Position numbers and translations under genes: made by a program. Positions 1 through 9,779 of a stretch of DNA of 64,000 nucleotides are shown here, piece after piece. Location: positions 11,671,001 through 11,735,000 of the forward strand of contig CM028340.1 in the NCBI GenBank assembly GCA_016647705.1. The letters are read 5' to 3'. The notes under the pieces are model-generated. The model saw only the letters and a program-made list of their open reading frames with translations, ran no database searches and was not told where the DNA came from. This stretch comes from Eucommia ulmoides. Lineage: Eukaryota > Streptophyta > Magnoliopsida > Garryales > Eucommiaceae. Every line of letters starts with the position of its first letter. The first letter of the stretch is position 1.

Positions 1-935
1 GATCTTCGACGAAGTAGGGGGCCAACTTCCACTCTGGCCTTTTGTAACGATCCATAGTTAAAAACAATTTTTTTGGCTAAAGTTATGGGGACAAACGTAA
101 GAGACTTGGAGGAAGAATGAAGGGTTGGAAGTGCGGAATGAAAGAGACCACCAGCCTTGTATAGAGATCCTGAGGCCACCGGGAAATGTGCCGGCAATCC
201 AAGTAAGGACAGAAAAAGGAAGTATGTGCTTGCCCAACAAACAATGCAGTCAGGCAAGCACAGGGGGCCAAATATAGAAGGTAACAAAATAGGAAACTGC
301 TGAAAAAGGTAATCTTTTGTCCATAGCCTAACTGAACTATCAGTCCCGCATACGGAAAAAAATAAAAAATAAAATAAAATATAACAAAAATGTACATCGA
401 ACCGCCAAAAAGGGATCACTACCGTTGTGCGTGTGGCAGGAGTAAGGCAGTGCGGCTCCGCCGCATGGCTAGAATCGGGGCACCTCCGCCCGTGTGGCCA
501 GAATTGGGCACCAGCGCCTTAGCCCGCGTGGCCGAAATCCGGCACCAGTGCTGCTGCCAGCATGGCGAGATTCGCAAAGTAAAACAATAGAATCATCTAT
601 ATGATGATGGAATGTAAGTAAAGATGCAGGTTCAATCCTACCAGCAATGGACTAATACTTGATAACAGGCTACGCGTAGGAGAACTGCGTTCTCAATCCC
701 ATATTGTGTACTAGACTGTTAAAATTGGGATGACTATAATACTAGTAAACTTCAGCATTTCTTTTAAATAAATTCAAAATATAATGAAAAAGAGTTTGGC
801 AAAGTACAAACCAAATCCGAAAAAATCATTTTTCATATTAGGAGGCTTGAAAATTACACGAAAAAAGGATTCATATATACAACCCAGATTTCAAATGCAC
901 TCAACTGTTAACAAAATAAGATTAGAGTATTGTAC
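1..935 (-). other. Intron of the SBT2-like protease gene (partial), with repeat-like inserts
   Basis: This stretch follows the splice donor at 935 of the protease gene, so it is read as its first coding-region intron, running off the left edge. I found no further exon of the gene in it. The first 360 bases on the minus strand look like a fragment of a repeat, but I cannot name the family. A GC-rich block at 392-590 is listed separately. The rest is ordinary AT-rich sequence. Confidence 0.5.
392..590. repeat. GC-rich imperfect repeat block inside an intron
   Basis: Three to four imperfect copies of a unit of about 35-45 bases are visible. Each holds a core like CGTGTGGCCAGAATTGGGCAC followed by CAGCGCC or CAGTGCTGC; variants start near 462, 491 and 525, with a partial one near 559. 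The block is far more GC-rich than its surroundings. It resembles the short GC-rich motif arrays seen inside LTRs elsewhere in this window, so it may be an LTR remnant. The open frame across it is probably chance. Confidence 0.45.
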
Positions 936-1111
936 CTGTCCACCTCAATTTCCTCATTAGAATCTACCGCAGTGGCTTCGAAACCATCAACTCCTCCTTT
1001 ATAACTTATTACTGGCTCTCCTTCGATGGTTGCTATGAAAATCTCCGATTTCCCGATAATTAGAAGACCAAATAATATTATAGTAACACAGCAAAACTCC
1101 ATGGCCCTCAT
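936..1111 (-). CDS. Subtilisin-like serine protease, SBT2 subfamily: first coding exon only
   Basis: The exon begins MRAMEFCCVTIILFGLL, a hydrophobic signal-peptide-like start, and continues with GKSEIFIATIEGEPVISYKG and then GVDGFEATAVDS. This closely resembles the N-terminus of plant SBT2-type subtilases (Arabidopsis SLP3/SBT2.5 type), as I remember it: secretory signal followed by the start of the I9 propeptide. The coding part ends at a canonical donor (GACAG|GTACAA) at 936/935. A 3' splice site (TTCTTACAG) at 1151-1150 lies 38 bases before the chosen ATG, so the 5' UTR contains an intron. A second in-frame ATG three codons later (MEFCC) is an equally likely start. The catalytic Asp/His/Ser exons are off the window. 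The product would be a secreted peptidase; its substrate cannot be inferred here. Confidence 0.8.
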
Positions 1112-1798
1112 CTTCACCGCACCACTGCCAATAATAGTAGCAACAAAATCTGTAAGAAAAAACAATTAATATAAACCACTGCCAAACTTAAAAGTGATGC
1201 AAAGCATTTTTTCCACCATTATTAGCTTCCGAAGCCCTAAAAACTAAGGAGACAATATATATGTACCTAAATTAAACCAGAAAAATCAAAAATCAACTTC
1301 ATGTACTGAAAGAAACTCGGATGGAACGAGAAGAGAAAGAGGAAGATGCAGAAATGGCTACAACCAAAAGGGCATTTTTGAATGCATAGAATATACAGAC
1401 ATACATCAAGTGGAAACCGATTCAATCTGTCAATCTCCTTCTTAATCACATTTGTTCCGTACGATCAACTTGCACTATAAATCACCTGATCAATATACAC
1501 ATACATACATATAACCAGCAGCTGAAGAAAGGAATCGGCAAGTCTACTCTAGTAGCTCACACTTTTTAGTTGTAAAATCCAAGCTACTAAACCAAATCGA
1601 ATCCAATTAAAAGAACAGCAGAAAAATAAAAGGTAAGATCTTTACTCACACTGATCCAAGAAAGGAATCAATCAATAATCCACCTGAAAACCAACTACCT
1701 CATACTTGATCAAGCCACTGAAAAAGAACTTAGAGAATCAACAATGGCGCATTCTACAAGGCGAGCTCAGTGAGTACTCCAGATACACTAAAATGCAT

Positions 1799-1835
<37 letters not shown>

Positions 1836-1960
1836 GTGGGAAGGAAAGAAGTGGGGGTGGTTAGGGTTCGCGTACACTTTTTGAGACGCGTCGGACAAAG
1901 GAACCGAAGATGGAGGAGCGGTGATGAAAAGCATCTGCGGAATTGGGGGGCATTTTGGCT
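1112..1960 (-). other. 5' untranslated region and leader intron of the SBT2-like gene
   Basis: Coding sequence stops at 1111, but the exon extends to an acceptor at about 1150. A leader intron followed by an upstream non-coding exon is therefore expected. The CT-rich stretch on the minus strand (the GA run at 1801-1832) and the pyrimidine-rich sequence around 1835-1930 look like a plant 5' UTR and core promoter. The donor of the leader intron and the transcription start were not placed. Short reading frames here have no recognisable product. Confidence 0.45.
1801..1832. repeat. (GA)16 microsatellite
   Basis: This is an uninterrupted AG dinucleotide run, reading CT on the minus strand. It lies in the presumed 5' leader of the SBT2-like gene. 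CT runs in leaders are common in plants and can influence expression, but nothing here proves that. Confidence 0.95.
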
Positions 1961-2569
1961 CAAAAAGTACATTTTTTTTATTAATATTATCTCATTTTTC
2001 TCAATGTTATGGTTTATTAAATAAAATCTACATTAACACTTACTACTGTTAATTTAAAACCAAAATCAAGATGTAGTTTAAGTGATAAAAAATATTTAAA
2101 TTAAAATAATTAAAGATTTTTGTAAGGTCAATGATTCGAACTTGCAGAAAAATATTTGTTCAAAGAAATAATCACGCACCCCGAACGAAATTAGTTTTAC
2201 ACCTTATGTGAGTGTGGGACATTCGTAAGAATACCAAAAAACAAATATCAATTTTAAACTAAAAAAATATATTATTGTATTATTTCATTTCATTTTTCAC
2301 TTAAATTTTTATTTTTAAAATTAACTTACTATTTCTCTAGCTTTAGTATTTAGGATTCAATCAATAAATAATTATGCATTTTAATCATATATTTGTTATA
2401 TTTTTATTTTGAACCATTTTTTATTTTTATTTTTTGTATAGACCTTAGGGAAAGTAATTTTGAACTTTAGACCTCCCACTAAAGAGGTATATTAGATAAT
2501 CATTAGACTAAAAATTGGTCATATGTGACACTTTTATAGGAAAAAAAATTACTAATGATGCCCTCAAGG

Positions 2570-3285
2570 TAGGGCTAGCAAATTGTGTTATCAGGTCGTG
2601 TTTCACGTCGTGTCAGACGTTGTCATAATCTGACATGAACACAATAACACGAAACACGAACATGACACGATAAGGCATCGTGTTACAAAATCTAAACACG
2701 AACACAACACGAAACTTATCAAGTCGACACGACATGACACGATAATTTTTCTTGTTACACAATAATATGAAACTTATTGGGTTGACACAACATAATAATT
2801 TATAGTGTTACACAATAACACGAAATATTAACACGATTCAATACAGACATATTTAACCCGTTACATATTAAAGACACATTAACATTTAACACGACTTATA
2901 AAAGAACAAACATAAAAAATTATACAACTTCAAGAAAAACAAACCCAACAAAACAAAACCAAAAAAAGAAATCGCCAATACAATGAAAAAAAAATCACCA
3001 ATACAATGGAACAATCTCAGATCCTCAGCCCATCGCCGTCACAATCACTTGGGGAGAGAAGTGAGAGAAATAGGGGAATTGAGATTGAAAGAGATGAAGA
3101 GACGAAGGTTGTGTTTGATTTGAGGTTAGAGAGGTACTGCGAATGGTGACGCCTAACAATATTCGGTTGAAGAAGTGAGTGAGACCCGATAATGACTCGT
3201 TATCCAATAAGCTAAACTCATACTTAATAATTTCGTGTCAGTCTCATATTCTGCTATCGTGTAAATACTTATTTTACCAGCCCTA
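2570..3285. mobile_element. Non-autonomous hAT-like transposon (716 bp)
   Basis: The termini are TAGGGCTAGCAAA on the left and, read inward from the right, TAGGGCTGGTAAA. They are flanked by the 8-bp near-duplication CCTCAAGG (2562-2569) and CCTCGAGG (3286-3293), one transition apart. An 8-bp duplication with terminal TAGGG is typical of hAT elements. Inside are many short repeats built on ACACGA and its complement CGTGT, the kind of subterminal repeats hAT transposases bind. There is no transposase gene, so it must have been mobilised in trans. It ends 40 bp left of another transposon. Confidence 0.85.
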
Positions 3286-3333
3286 CCTCGAGGTCCAAGA
3301 GAAGAAGGAAATAGGTGACACCTATAAATTTTA

Positions 3334-4955
3334 GGAAAAAATACATTTTAAACCCTCTACGTATTGACAGATTTCTAAATGGTCCATCTCCGTTTGATCG
3401 TTTCATTTTAAACCCTCTAGTTATCAGCACATTTTTATTCGATCCTTCTGTCAAAACTAACAACATAGAAGGGCAAAATAGTCTTTTTACATTTTTATTT
3501 TTATTTTTTAATAATTTTTTCTTTTTTCTTTTTGTTTTCTACATTTTTCTCTCTCTCTCTCTCCTCCCTCATTCTCTCTCTCTCTCTCTCTTTCTATTCC
3601 TCCTTCTCTTCTCTTTTCTCTCCCTCCCTCTCCTTGCCGACCGGAACAAGGGGTAGAACTACCTCCTTCAACAGGGGATGTATCACCCCCGAAAAAGAGG
3701 CTGGCGCCCCATGTTACGGGGGTGATTCCACCCCCTGTTACAGGTGTTGGTGGGGAGAGGGAGAGAGAGAAAGTGTTGCTGCACAATTAAAATAAAGAAT
3801 GAAGTTACCGAATTTTCTTGGGTTGAGTCGCGGATTAAGTCGCTCTCTTTAAGACATTTTGCAGCTTTGCCCAAGAATTGTGCAAGCAGTATTACATCTC
3901 CGTCGTCTCTAGGATAAAACAGCCTAGAATCACCTCTATCTAGGACCTCCTTTGCACTAAAAAAGATCTGAATACTAAACACCCTCACACAATTCGAATA
4001 AACGAACTGACTGCTCGGAATACAACTTGAAAACTGAAATAAAAAATCGCACAGATCAATCGAATGAATCTGATCTGAACTGAATGAATCTGATCTGAAC
4101 TGACTACCCTAGGAACAGAAAGGAAGAAAACGAAAATTGATAAGAAAACAGGTAAAGAACCGTTTCCCCTTTTTTTCTGTATACGTCTGTAATTATAGAC
4201 CAAGAAAACCGACTCAAAACGTTTTCTAACGGTTCAAAAATAACTGAAACATTTCGCAAATTAATTCCAGAAAATAAAACGGTTTAAAAACGTTCAGAAT
4301 TTAATGCTTTAAAAAATGTTCATAATATTTAACGTTTTGGAAACTGTTTCAGTTGGAAATTTGCAAACGTTTGGATTTAATAAAAAAGAAATTATTAAAT
4401 ATTTTTTGTCCAAAAAAAAATATAAGTGTCACGTCACCAAACGCGCAACTCGACACGGCAAGGCACGGCCGGACGAACGGCGGCACGCGTGTGTGTGGTA
4501 AACCAATAGGGATATAACTCCTCTCCACTCCACAAAATGTGGATACCCCTTGGGACACACCCCAAGTATCCCACATGCCCTTAATTATACTTCTCATCAA
4601 CTCTTCTCCCAACCAATGTGGGATAGAGGAAATAGAGGGAAACCACTTTTGACACTTGTCTTTTATTAATAAAAATAATTAAAAAATTCATATGTTCCAA
4701 CAGAAAGAAAGAAAGGGAGAGAGGAAGGGAGAGAGAGAAGTCAAAACAAACGAAAAATAAAAAAATATATTAAAAAATAAAAAAATATAAATGAAAGATT
4801 TGTCATCAACATTCTGTTAGTTTTGACAGAATTTCTAGCAGAATGACCGAATAAAAACATGTTGATATCTAGAGAGTTTAAAATAAAACGCTCAAACGGA
4901 GAAAGATCATTTTGAAATTTGTCAATACTTAGAGAATTTAAAATATACCTTTTCC
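3334..4955. mobile_element. Mutator-like MITE with long terminal inverted repeats, copy 1
   Basis: Inverted repeats of roughly 160 bp run inward from both ends (left about 3334-3490, right about 4800-4955). They share blocks such as TTTTAAACCCTCTA and GTCAAAACTAACA. The perfect 9-bp duplication TAAATTTTA (3325-3333 and 4956-4964) is the Mutator superfamily signature. The core is CT-rich, with runs like CCCCTGTTACAGG. It is 1622 bp long only because a 929-bp LTR sits inside; without it and one copy of its 5-bp duplication the element is about 690 bp, close to the 732-bp sister copy at 30264-30995. No transposase is encoded. Confidence 0.85.
3774..4702 (-). mobile_element. Solo LTR (929 bp) inserted in the Mutator-like MITE
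   Basis: The element starts TGTTG and ends CAACA, and is flanked by the perfect 5-bp duplication GAAAG (3769-3773 and 4703-4707). No internal retrotransposon region exists, so this is a solo LTR left by recombination between two LTRs. The minus orientation is preferred because that strand begins TGTTGGAACATATG, like many Ty1/copia LTRs. It contains no gene. Confidence 0.85.
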
Positions 4956-5157
4956 TAAATTTTATTGTTTTTCTAATAGTTTTATATACAATCGAAGTGC
5001 TTGTTGCAATTAAAGTTCATTGAAGTGTCAAATTGCTTAACTTAGAAAATTTTATTAAACCAATTGTAAGTCATCTGCATATTAAGGTTGGCACTTTGGC
5101 AATAGTTTGGATTGATTTTTTATTTTTATTTTTTTATTTTGTCGCAAAATCAAAATA

Positions 5158-6435
5158 TTGATTTTTCTTAGGGAAACGTACAATGCACTCCTGAATAACC
5201 TAGGCAATGATGAGCTTCAACAGAGTTTTGATCTTAAGATTGCAGATATCCTAGATGATTCAAGTAGTTGGTTTCTCTTGCCAATCATCCATCTTATCTT
5301 GGACAACCAAGTTAATGACATTCTTAATTATGAGCCCCCTAATTTTTTGGCTAAAGATGTTGCCATTTGATTTCCGAAAAACTCGGGCAAGTTTTCTGTG
5401 AAATCGGCTTACTCGTTAATTGTGGAATTCAATGCTCCCAACACCATTTCTAAGGAGTGGATTTGGAAGCTAAATTTTTCAATCGATGAAATTCTTTTTA
5501 TGAAAAATCTTTCACAAACGTTTATTGACTGACGAGATGAGAGCTAGATGGTTGAATGATGTCTCGGCTATCTGCATGAGATGCAATGGTGCTAATGAAT
5601 CCATTAAGCATGTGCTCAGATCTTACCCAAAGGCCTGGACCATTTGGTCCATGTTCCTTAATAGGGACGCTTTATGGCAGGACCACGACATGAGTATTCA
5701 AAGTTAAATTTCTAAACATTTAAAAGGAAGATCTATCAAACACACTTTTCTTTATCTGTTTGTTGCCATTTTATGAGAGATTTGGAAGGATCGAAATAAA
5801 GAGGTTATCGAAGAAATTTCCCAAGATTCTTCCTCGACCGTTTCTAAGATTAATCGCCTTTCGCGGGAAATGTTGGAAGCGTTCCACCCTAACCAAATCT
5901 GATATGGCAATTTTATCTTCCAAGACACTAATTGGACCCCTCTTCTTGCAAGTGCGTTCAAGCTTAATACAGATGGGAGTGCACTCGGCAACCCAAGGAA
6001 ATGAGGCTTTGGTGGTTTTATCAGAAACATGGAAGGCGCGTGGAAAATTCGCTTTTTTGGGCACCTAAATTCTTGTTCTTGCTTGGAAGTGGAGATTCGA
6101 GGAATCTACGCAAGCCTTTGCCTAGTGATCTCGAGGGGGTTTACGAGGGTCGTTGTCGAATCCGACTCCTGGGAAGCTGTTGACCTCATTGAAGGAGAAT
6201 GTTCAAACACTCACCTTGTGAGGGGTTGGGTGATGGAATGCAAATACATCATCGAAACTCACAACTTTGAGATCCAAGATATTAGGAGAGCGAGCAACTG
6301 ATGCGTGGATTATCTCGCTTGGATGGGGTCCAATAATAGGTCCAAAATGCATTATTTAGAGGAACCCCCTGAAGGGCTTGAGAGATTGTTGATTGCGGAT
6401 ATGCACGTTGCGAGCGCTCCGCCTGGTTGCTAGTC
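5158..6435 (+). pseudogene. LINE (L1-type) 3' end: zinc-finger (zf-RVT) and RNase H remnants
   Basis: Plus-strand fragments in several frames read FSVKSAYSLIVEF and then KEWIWKL, typical of the region after the reverse transcriptase of plant L1 elements. A cysteine-rich segment, CMRCNGANESIKHVL (zf-RVT), follows near 5570-5620. From about 5955 an RNase H-like stretch appears: KLNTDGS, then a G-rich segment, then VVVESDSWEAVDLI near 6150, ending close to 6435. Frameshifts and stops break every domain, and the reverse transcriptase and endonuclease are absent, as expected for a 5'-truncated dead copy. No poly(A) tail or target duplication was identified. A captured host RNase H gene is less likely. 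Confidence 0.75.
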
Positions 6436-6479
6436 TGTGTTGCCATTGTCATCATTGCCTTTATCGTCTCTCCATCAAG

Positions 6480-6640
6480 GCTCTAATCGAACAGAAGGTA
6501 GGAGATATCGTCGGCGAGCAACAACAATTTCGATTAGGCTTTTAGGGTTTCGATTTCGTTACTGTAGTCGATCATGAAATCGAACAGAAGGTGGGAGATT
6601 GCATCAGCGAGCAACAACGATTTCAATTAGGGTTCGATTT
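6480..6640. repeat. Direct duplication of about 65 bp
   Basis: The segment at about 6487-6560 (ATCGAACAGAAGGTAGGAG onward) recurs at about 6577-6640 (ATCGAACAGAAGGTGGGAG onward). Both continue with GCGAGCAACAAC and then a GGTTTCGATTTCG-like stretch. Short ATCGATTTC-like blocks continue to about 6710. It lies just after the LINE tail and has no recognisable function. Confidence 0.7.
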
Positions 6641-6710
6641 CGAAATCGATTTCATTATGATTTTCGAAATCGTTACTGAAATCGATCACGAAATCGATTT
6701 CAATTTCATT

Positions 6711-7714
6711 GCGATTTTTTGATTTTGGTTTAAAGTTTGTTCTTAATTTCTCGATGATTTCTCAAAATTAGTGATCTTGTTTTTCGATGCACATTTAAAG
6801 AAATAAAAAAAAAAAAAAAAACAATTGTGAAGAAACAATTCTAGGATAATATCGTTATCAAATGCGATTATGTTCCCATAACAAAACAAAATTTTGTCGT
6901 TATCAAACATAATTTTATTTCCAGAAAGAAACAGAATTCTCAACTCAACTCATCCCATCTTATCCCATCCCAAGTGGGATGGACAAAGTAGGAACACTAA
7001 CCAAACACCACCTGACTCTTCTGATATGTATTTTATATATTAAATCACAAAAATTTCACAAGACAAAAAATGATTAAAAAAACATGTTAATAAATTCATC
7101 TAAACTTTGATCATCAAATAGTTTCAATCGACATTAGTAATAGTGTTGGAAATAATGGTGAAAATATCAAATTTAATTAATATAATTAATATTATTTTCA
7201 ATAGAGATTTCTAAATATCTCACGAATATACATAAAATAAAATAATACTCATAAATAATAAAAAAATCAAGAATAAACTAACATAGATTCAAAATGCATG
7301 TGTAATGCAAGGTGTCCAAAGTTTTTCATGCCTAGATAATAATGCAAACTTCTCTATTTATAGATAAACAAATGAATAATTCTAACACACGAAATATCTC
7401 ATTTTAAAGCACTAAAAATTAATTACATATAATTCTTTATTAAAAATAAATTACAAATATGAAAAGACAAGTTTTATTTGGTTCGAAAAATTGTTAGAAT
7501 CAATTTAAAGAAACTTCTAAGCAGAATTATCTCTATTTGGATCAACACAAGTCCAAACGCAAATCCAAAACCCACGATGTGGCTTGGGTTTTCAATCCAA
7601 AATAGATTATAAAAGTAATTTAAGTGTTTTTCATTAACTAATGTGAAATTACTCATTTTACATACTTTAATCAACTTTGTGCAACTACTTGAAAGATAAT
7701 TTTTCATTTATATC
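6711..7714. other. AT-rich intergenic sequence, nothing recognised
   Basis: I see only AT-rich sequence with homopolymer runs and no supported gene or repeat boundary. The motif CCCATCCCAAGTGGGATGG near 6965 is a short palindrome that could be the edge of a small transposon, but no partner end was found. Confidence 0.5.
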
Positions 7715-7805
7715 TTTTTTTATTTTTGGTAAATATGTTAGGAGAGGGGATTGAACTTTAAACATTCCACAAGTGAAATAAGCTAAATATCCACTGGGCT
7801 ACAAA
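7715..7805 (-). mobile_element. tRNA-derived SINE, minus strand
   Basis: Read on the minus strand, an A-box-like TAGCCCAGTGG (7801-7791) is followed 34 bases later by a B-box-like GTTCAATCCCC (7756-7746). An A/T-rich 3' tail follows. This spacing and order are those of an internal RNA polymerase III promoter in a tRNA-derived SINE. No clover-leaf tRNA is formed, so it is not a tRNA gene. The ends are approximate. Confidence 0.6.
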
Positions 7806-9779
7806 CTTTGAAATAATATATTTTAATAATTTTTGATAAATCAATAGTTTATATACGTTTTCTCAATAATATATATACATATGTCAATCGATAATCAAAT
7901 CACATAAATAATTAAACTTAAGATCATCTAAAAATCATTTTTATCCAACAAATAGAAACTTGATAATAAATTAATATATATATATATATATATATAAATT
8001 ATTTCGTGGTGGACACAATCCAACTGATTTCCTATTTCCTCATAAATAAAAATAAATATACATATTTTAATATATTTTTATACTGATTCAGCACCTCTGT
8101 TTGTTTTTCTGTTTTTTTATATATAGAAAATTGTGACAAAATTGTTAGTTTGTGAATACATGTGAGGGCTGCCCCCACTGGGGTTGTCCATACGCTTATA
8201 CACCACATGTGACTTTGCGGGTGATCGACGGTTTATGACAGAGAAATAAGTTTTATTATTATTATTATTATAAATGAAAAAGAAAAGGAAGAATCCAAAC
8301 AAGACCAAAATAATACAAATTCTAAAAAGCAATATGCCCTTCGTTTTCATCCAGACAATGATACTCCCATCCCATCCCTCATAAAATGGTTTCCCAACAA
8401 CAAGAAAAATATATAAGGTCTTGTTTCGCTTAGCGTACTAAAGTGTAAGCGTTAAAATAATCAGTTATAAATTTATTAATTATTTATTTATTTTTAATAT
8501 TTTTAGCTTCAAAAAAGATATATTTGTACAGATGGTTGTCCCTAAAATAATTTTTACTAATTTTTTAAACTATTTTTCTATTTATAATTATTTGTGTATA
8601 ATTTTTTTATAAGATTTTATAGTATTAATGATGAAAGATAGTTGTCGTAAATAGATACGTTTGATTGTTTTGAGTGAGAAGTGTAAAAAAAAATACAAGT
8701 AAATCACATATCACTTAATTTTATTTTTTTTAGAAACTAATTAATATTTATATTTTAAGTAATTATTTCATTTTGTTATTAAATACATTTAATTTGATAA
8801 GTACATAATACATTCAGTTTTAAGCGTTGAATTATATTACGAAACAGATGCGTAGGGTCTGTGTTTCTAGACATATATATAGATATATATATCCCGATCT
8901 TTCAATAGTTCCTTACAAATGAATTTTTAAATATTATCAATTTTTTAAAATAATTTATTAGTAACGCGTTTAATAATGAGCGTTACTCAAAAGTTCTCAC
9001 GCCCTTAAGTGGGTCTACTTAGTTATCATTTACTAGATTTTACTCTCGACAGTAAAAGTTAATTGTTACTATTGACAATTTGGACGCCAAAGTTGAATTG
9101 GAGAAAAAAATAGTGAAATATTATCGAAAATCTAGAATTATATAATTATTAAAAAAAAAAAAAGAATAATCAAGTATATAAATAGATTCAATGCATGTGA
9201 ACAAATTTAACATATCACATCAAGCCTTCAATGAGTCCAGAGACAGTTGTTCATGCATGAAGTAATAGAGCGTGAGTGGTGGTTGAACTATTCAACCTGG
9301 TAATGCCAAGAATTAAATCACATTTATATTTGGTCAATTAATTTACAAATAGTAAGGCACTGTTTGTAATAATGTTTTTAAGTATTTTTTACTATTTTTT
9401 TTTTTTAATTTCAAAAGTAATATTTATTTTTTATTTAAAAAAAAATACTTTTATTGATAGAAAATACAAATAAAAATATGTTTTCAATTATTTTTTTGAA
9501 AAACAAAATATAGTTATTTTTTAACTTCAAATTTTAAATTATAAAGGATCGATGAATTAGGATCTTTCCACCAACATTTTTTAATCATCTATGGATTTAT
9601 TTATTTATTATTATGAGATCATTTAGGTTGTTTCTGGGTAAGATAATTTAAAGGAGGATTTTATTTGGGAAAATAATTTCACAAATTCTGTTTAAAAAAT
9701 TTCTTACTTAGGTATTTTGAAGAGAAATTTATGAAATTCATTCATTTGTAAAATACGAGAACAAAAATAGTTTGTTATT
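7806..9779. other. AT-rich intergenic sequence with microsatellites
   Basis: The stretch holds a (TA)n run at about 7975-7996 and a short ATT repeat near 8254-8272. A possible inverted-repeat element at 8413-8873 and the left arm of another are listed separately. No coding sequence is supported. Confidence 0.6.
8413..8873. mobile_element. Possible MITE with degenerate inverted ends
   Basis: The left side reads CTTGTTTCGC and then AAGCGTTAAAA. The right side, inverted, reads TCTGTTTCGT and then AACGCTTAAAA. The order and spacing match loosely across about 450 bp. The outermost bases and target duplication could not be fixed, so the superfamily is unknown. Confidence 0.3.

Noticed and set aside
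1..240. Possible retroelement or exon fragment at the left edge
   Set aside because: Too short and not matched to any recognised domain; left as intron sequence.
620..660. B-box-like GGTTCAATCCTACC suggesting a tRNA gene
   Set aside because: No A box at the right distance and no clover-leaf stems.
2437..2520. SINE-like stretch with GTTCAAAATTAC on the minus strand
   Set aside because: The A box is too degenerate and no tail or duplication was found; the copy at 7715-7805 is far better.
3315..3795. Ser/Leu-rich and Arg/Glu-rich frames
   Set aside because: They translate CT and GA runs inside a MITE.
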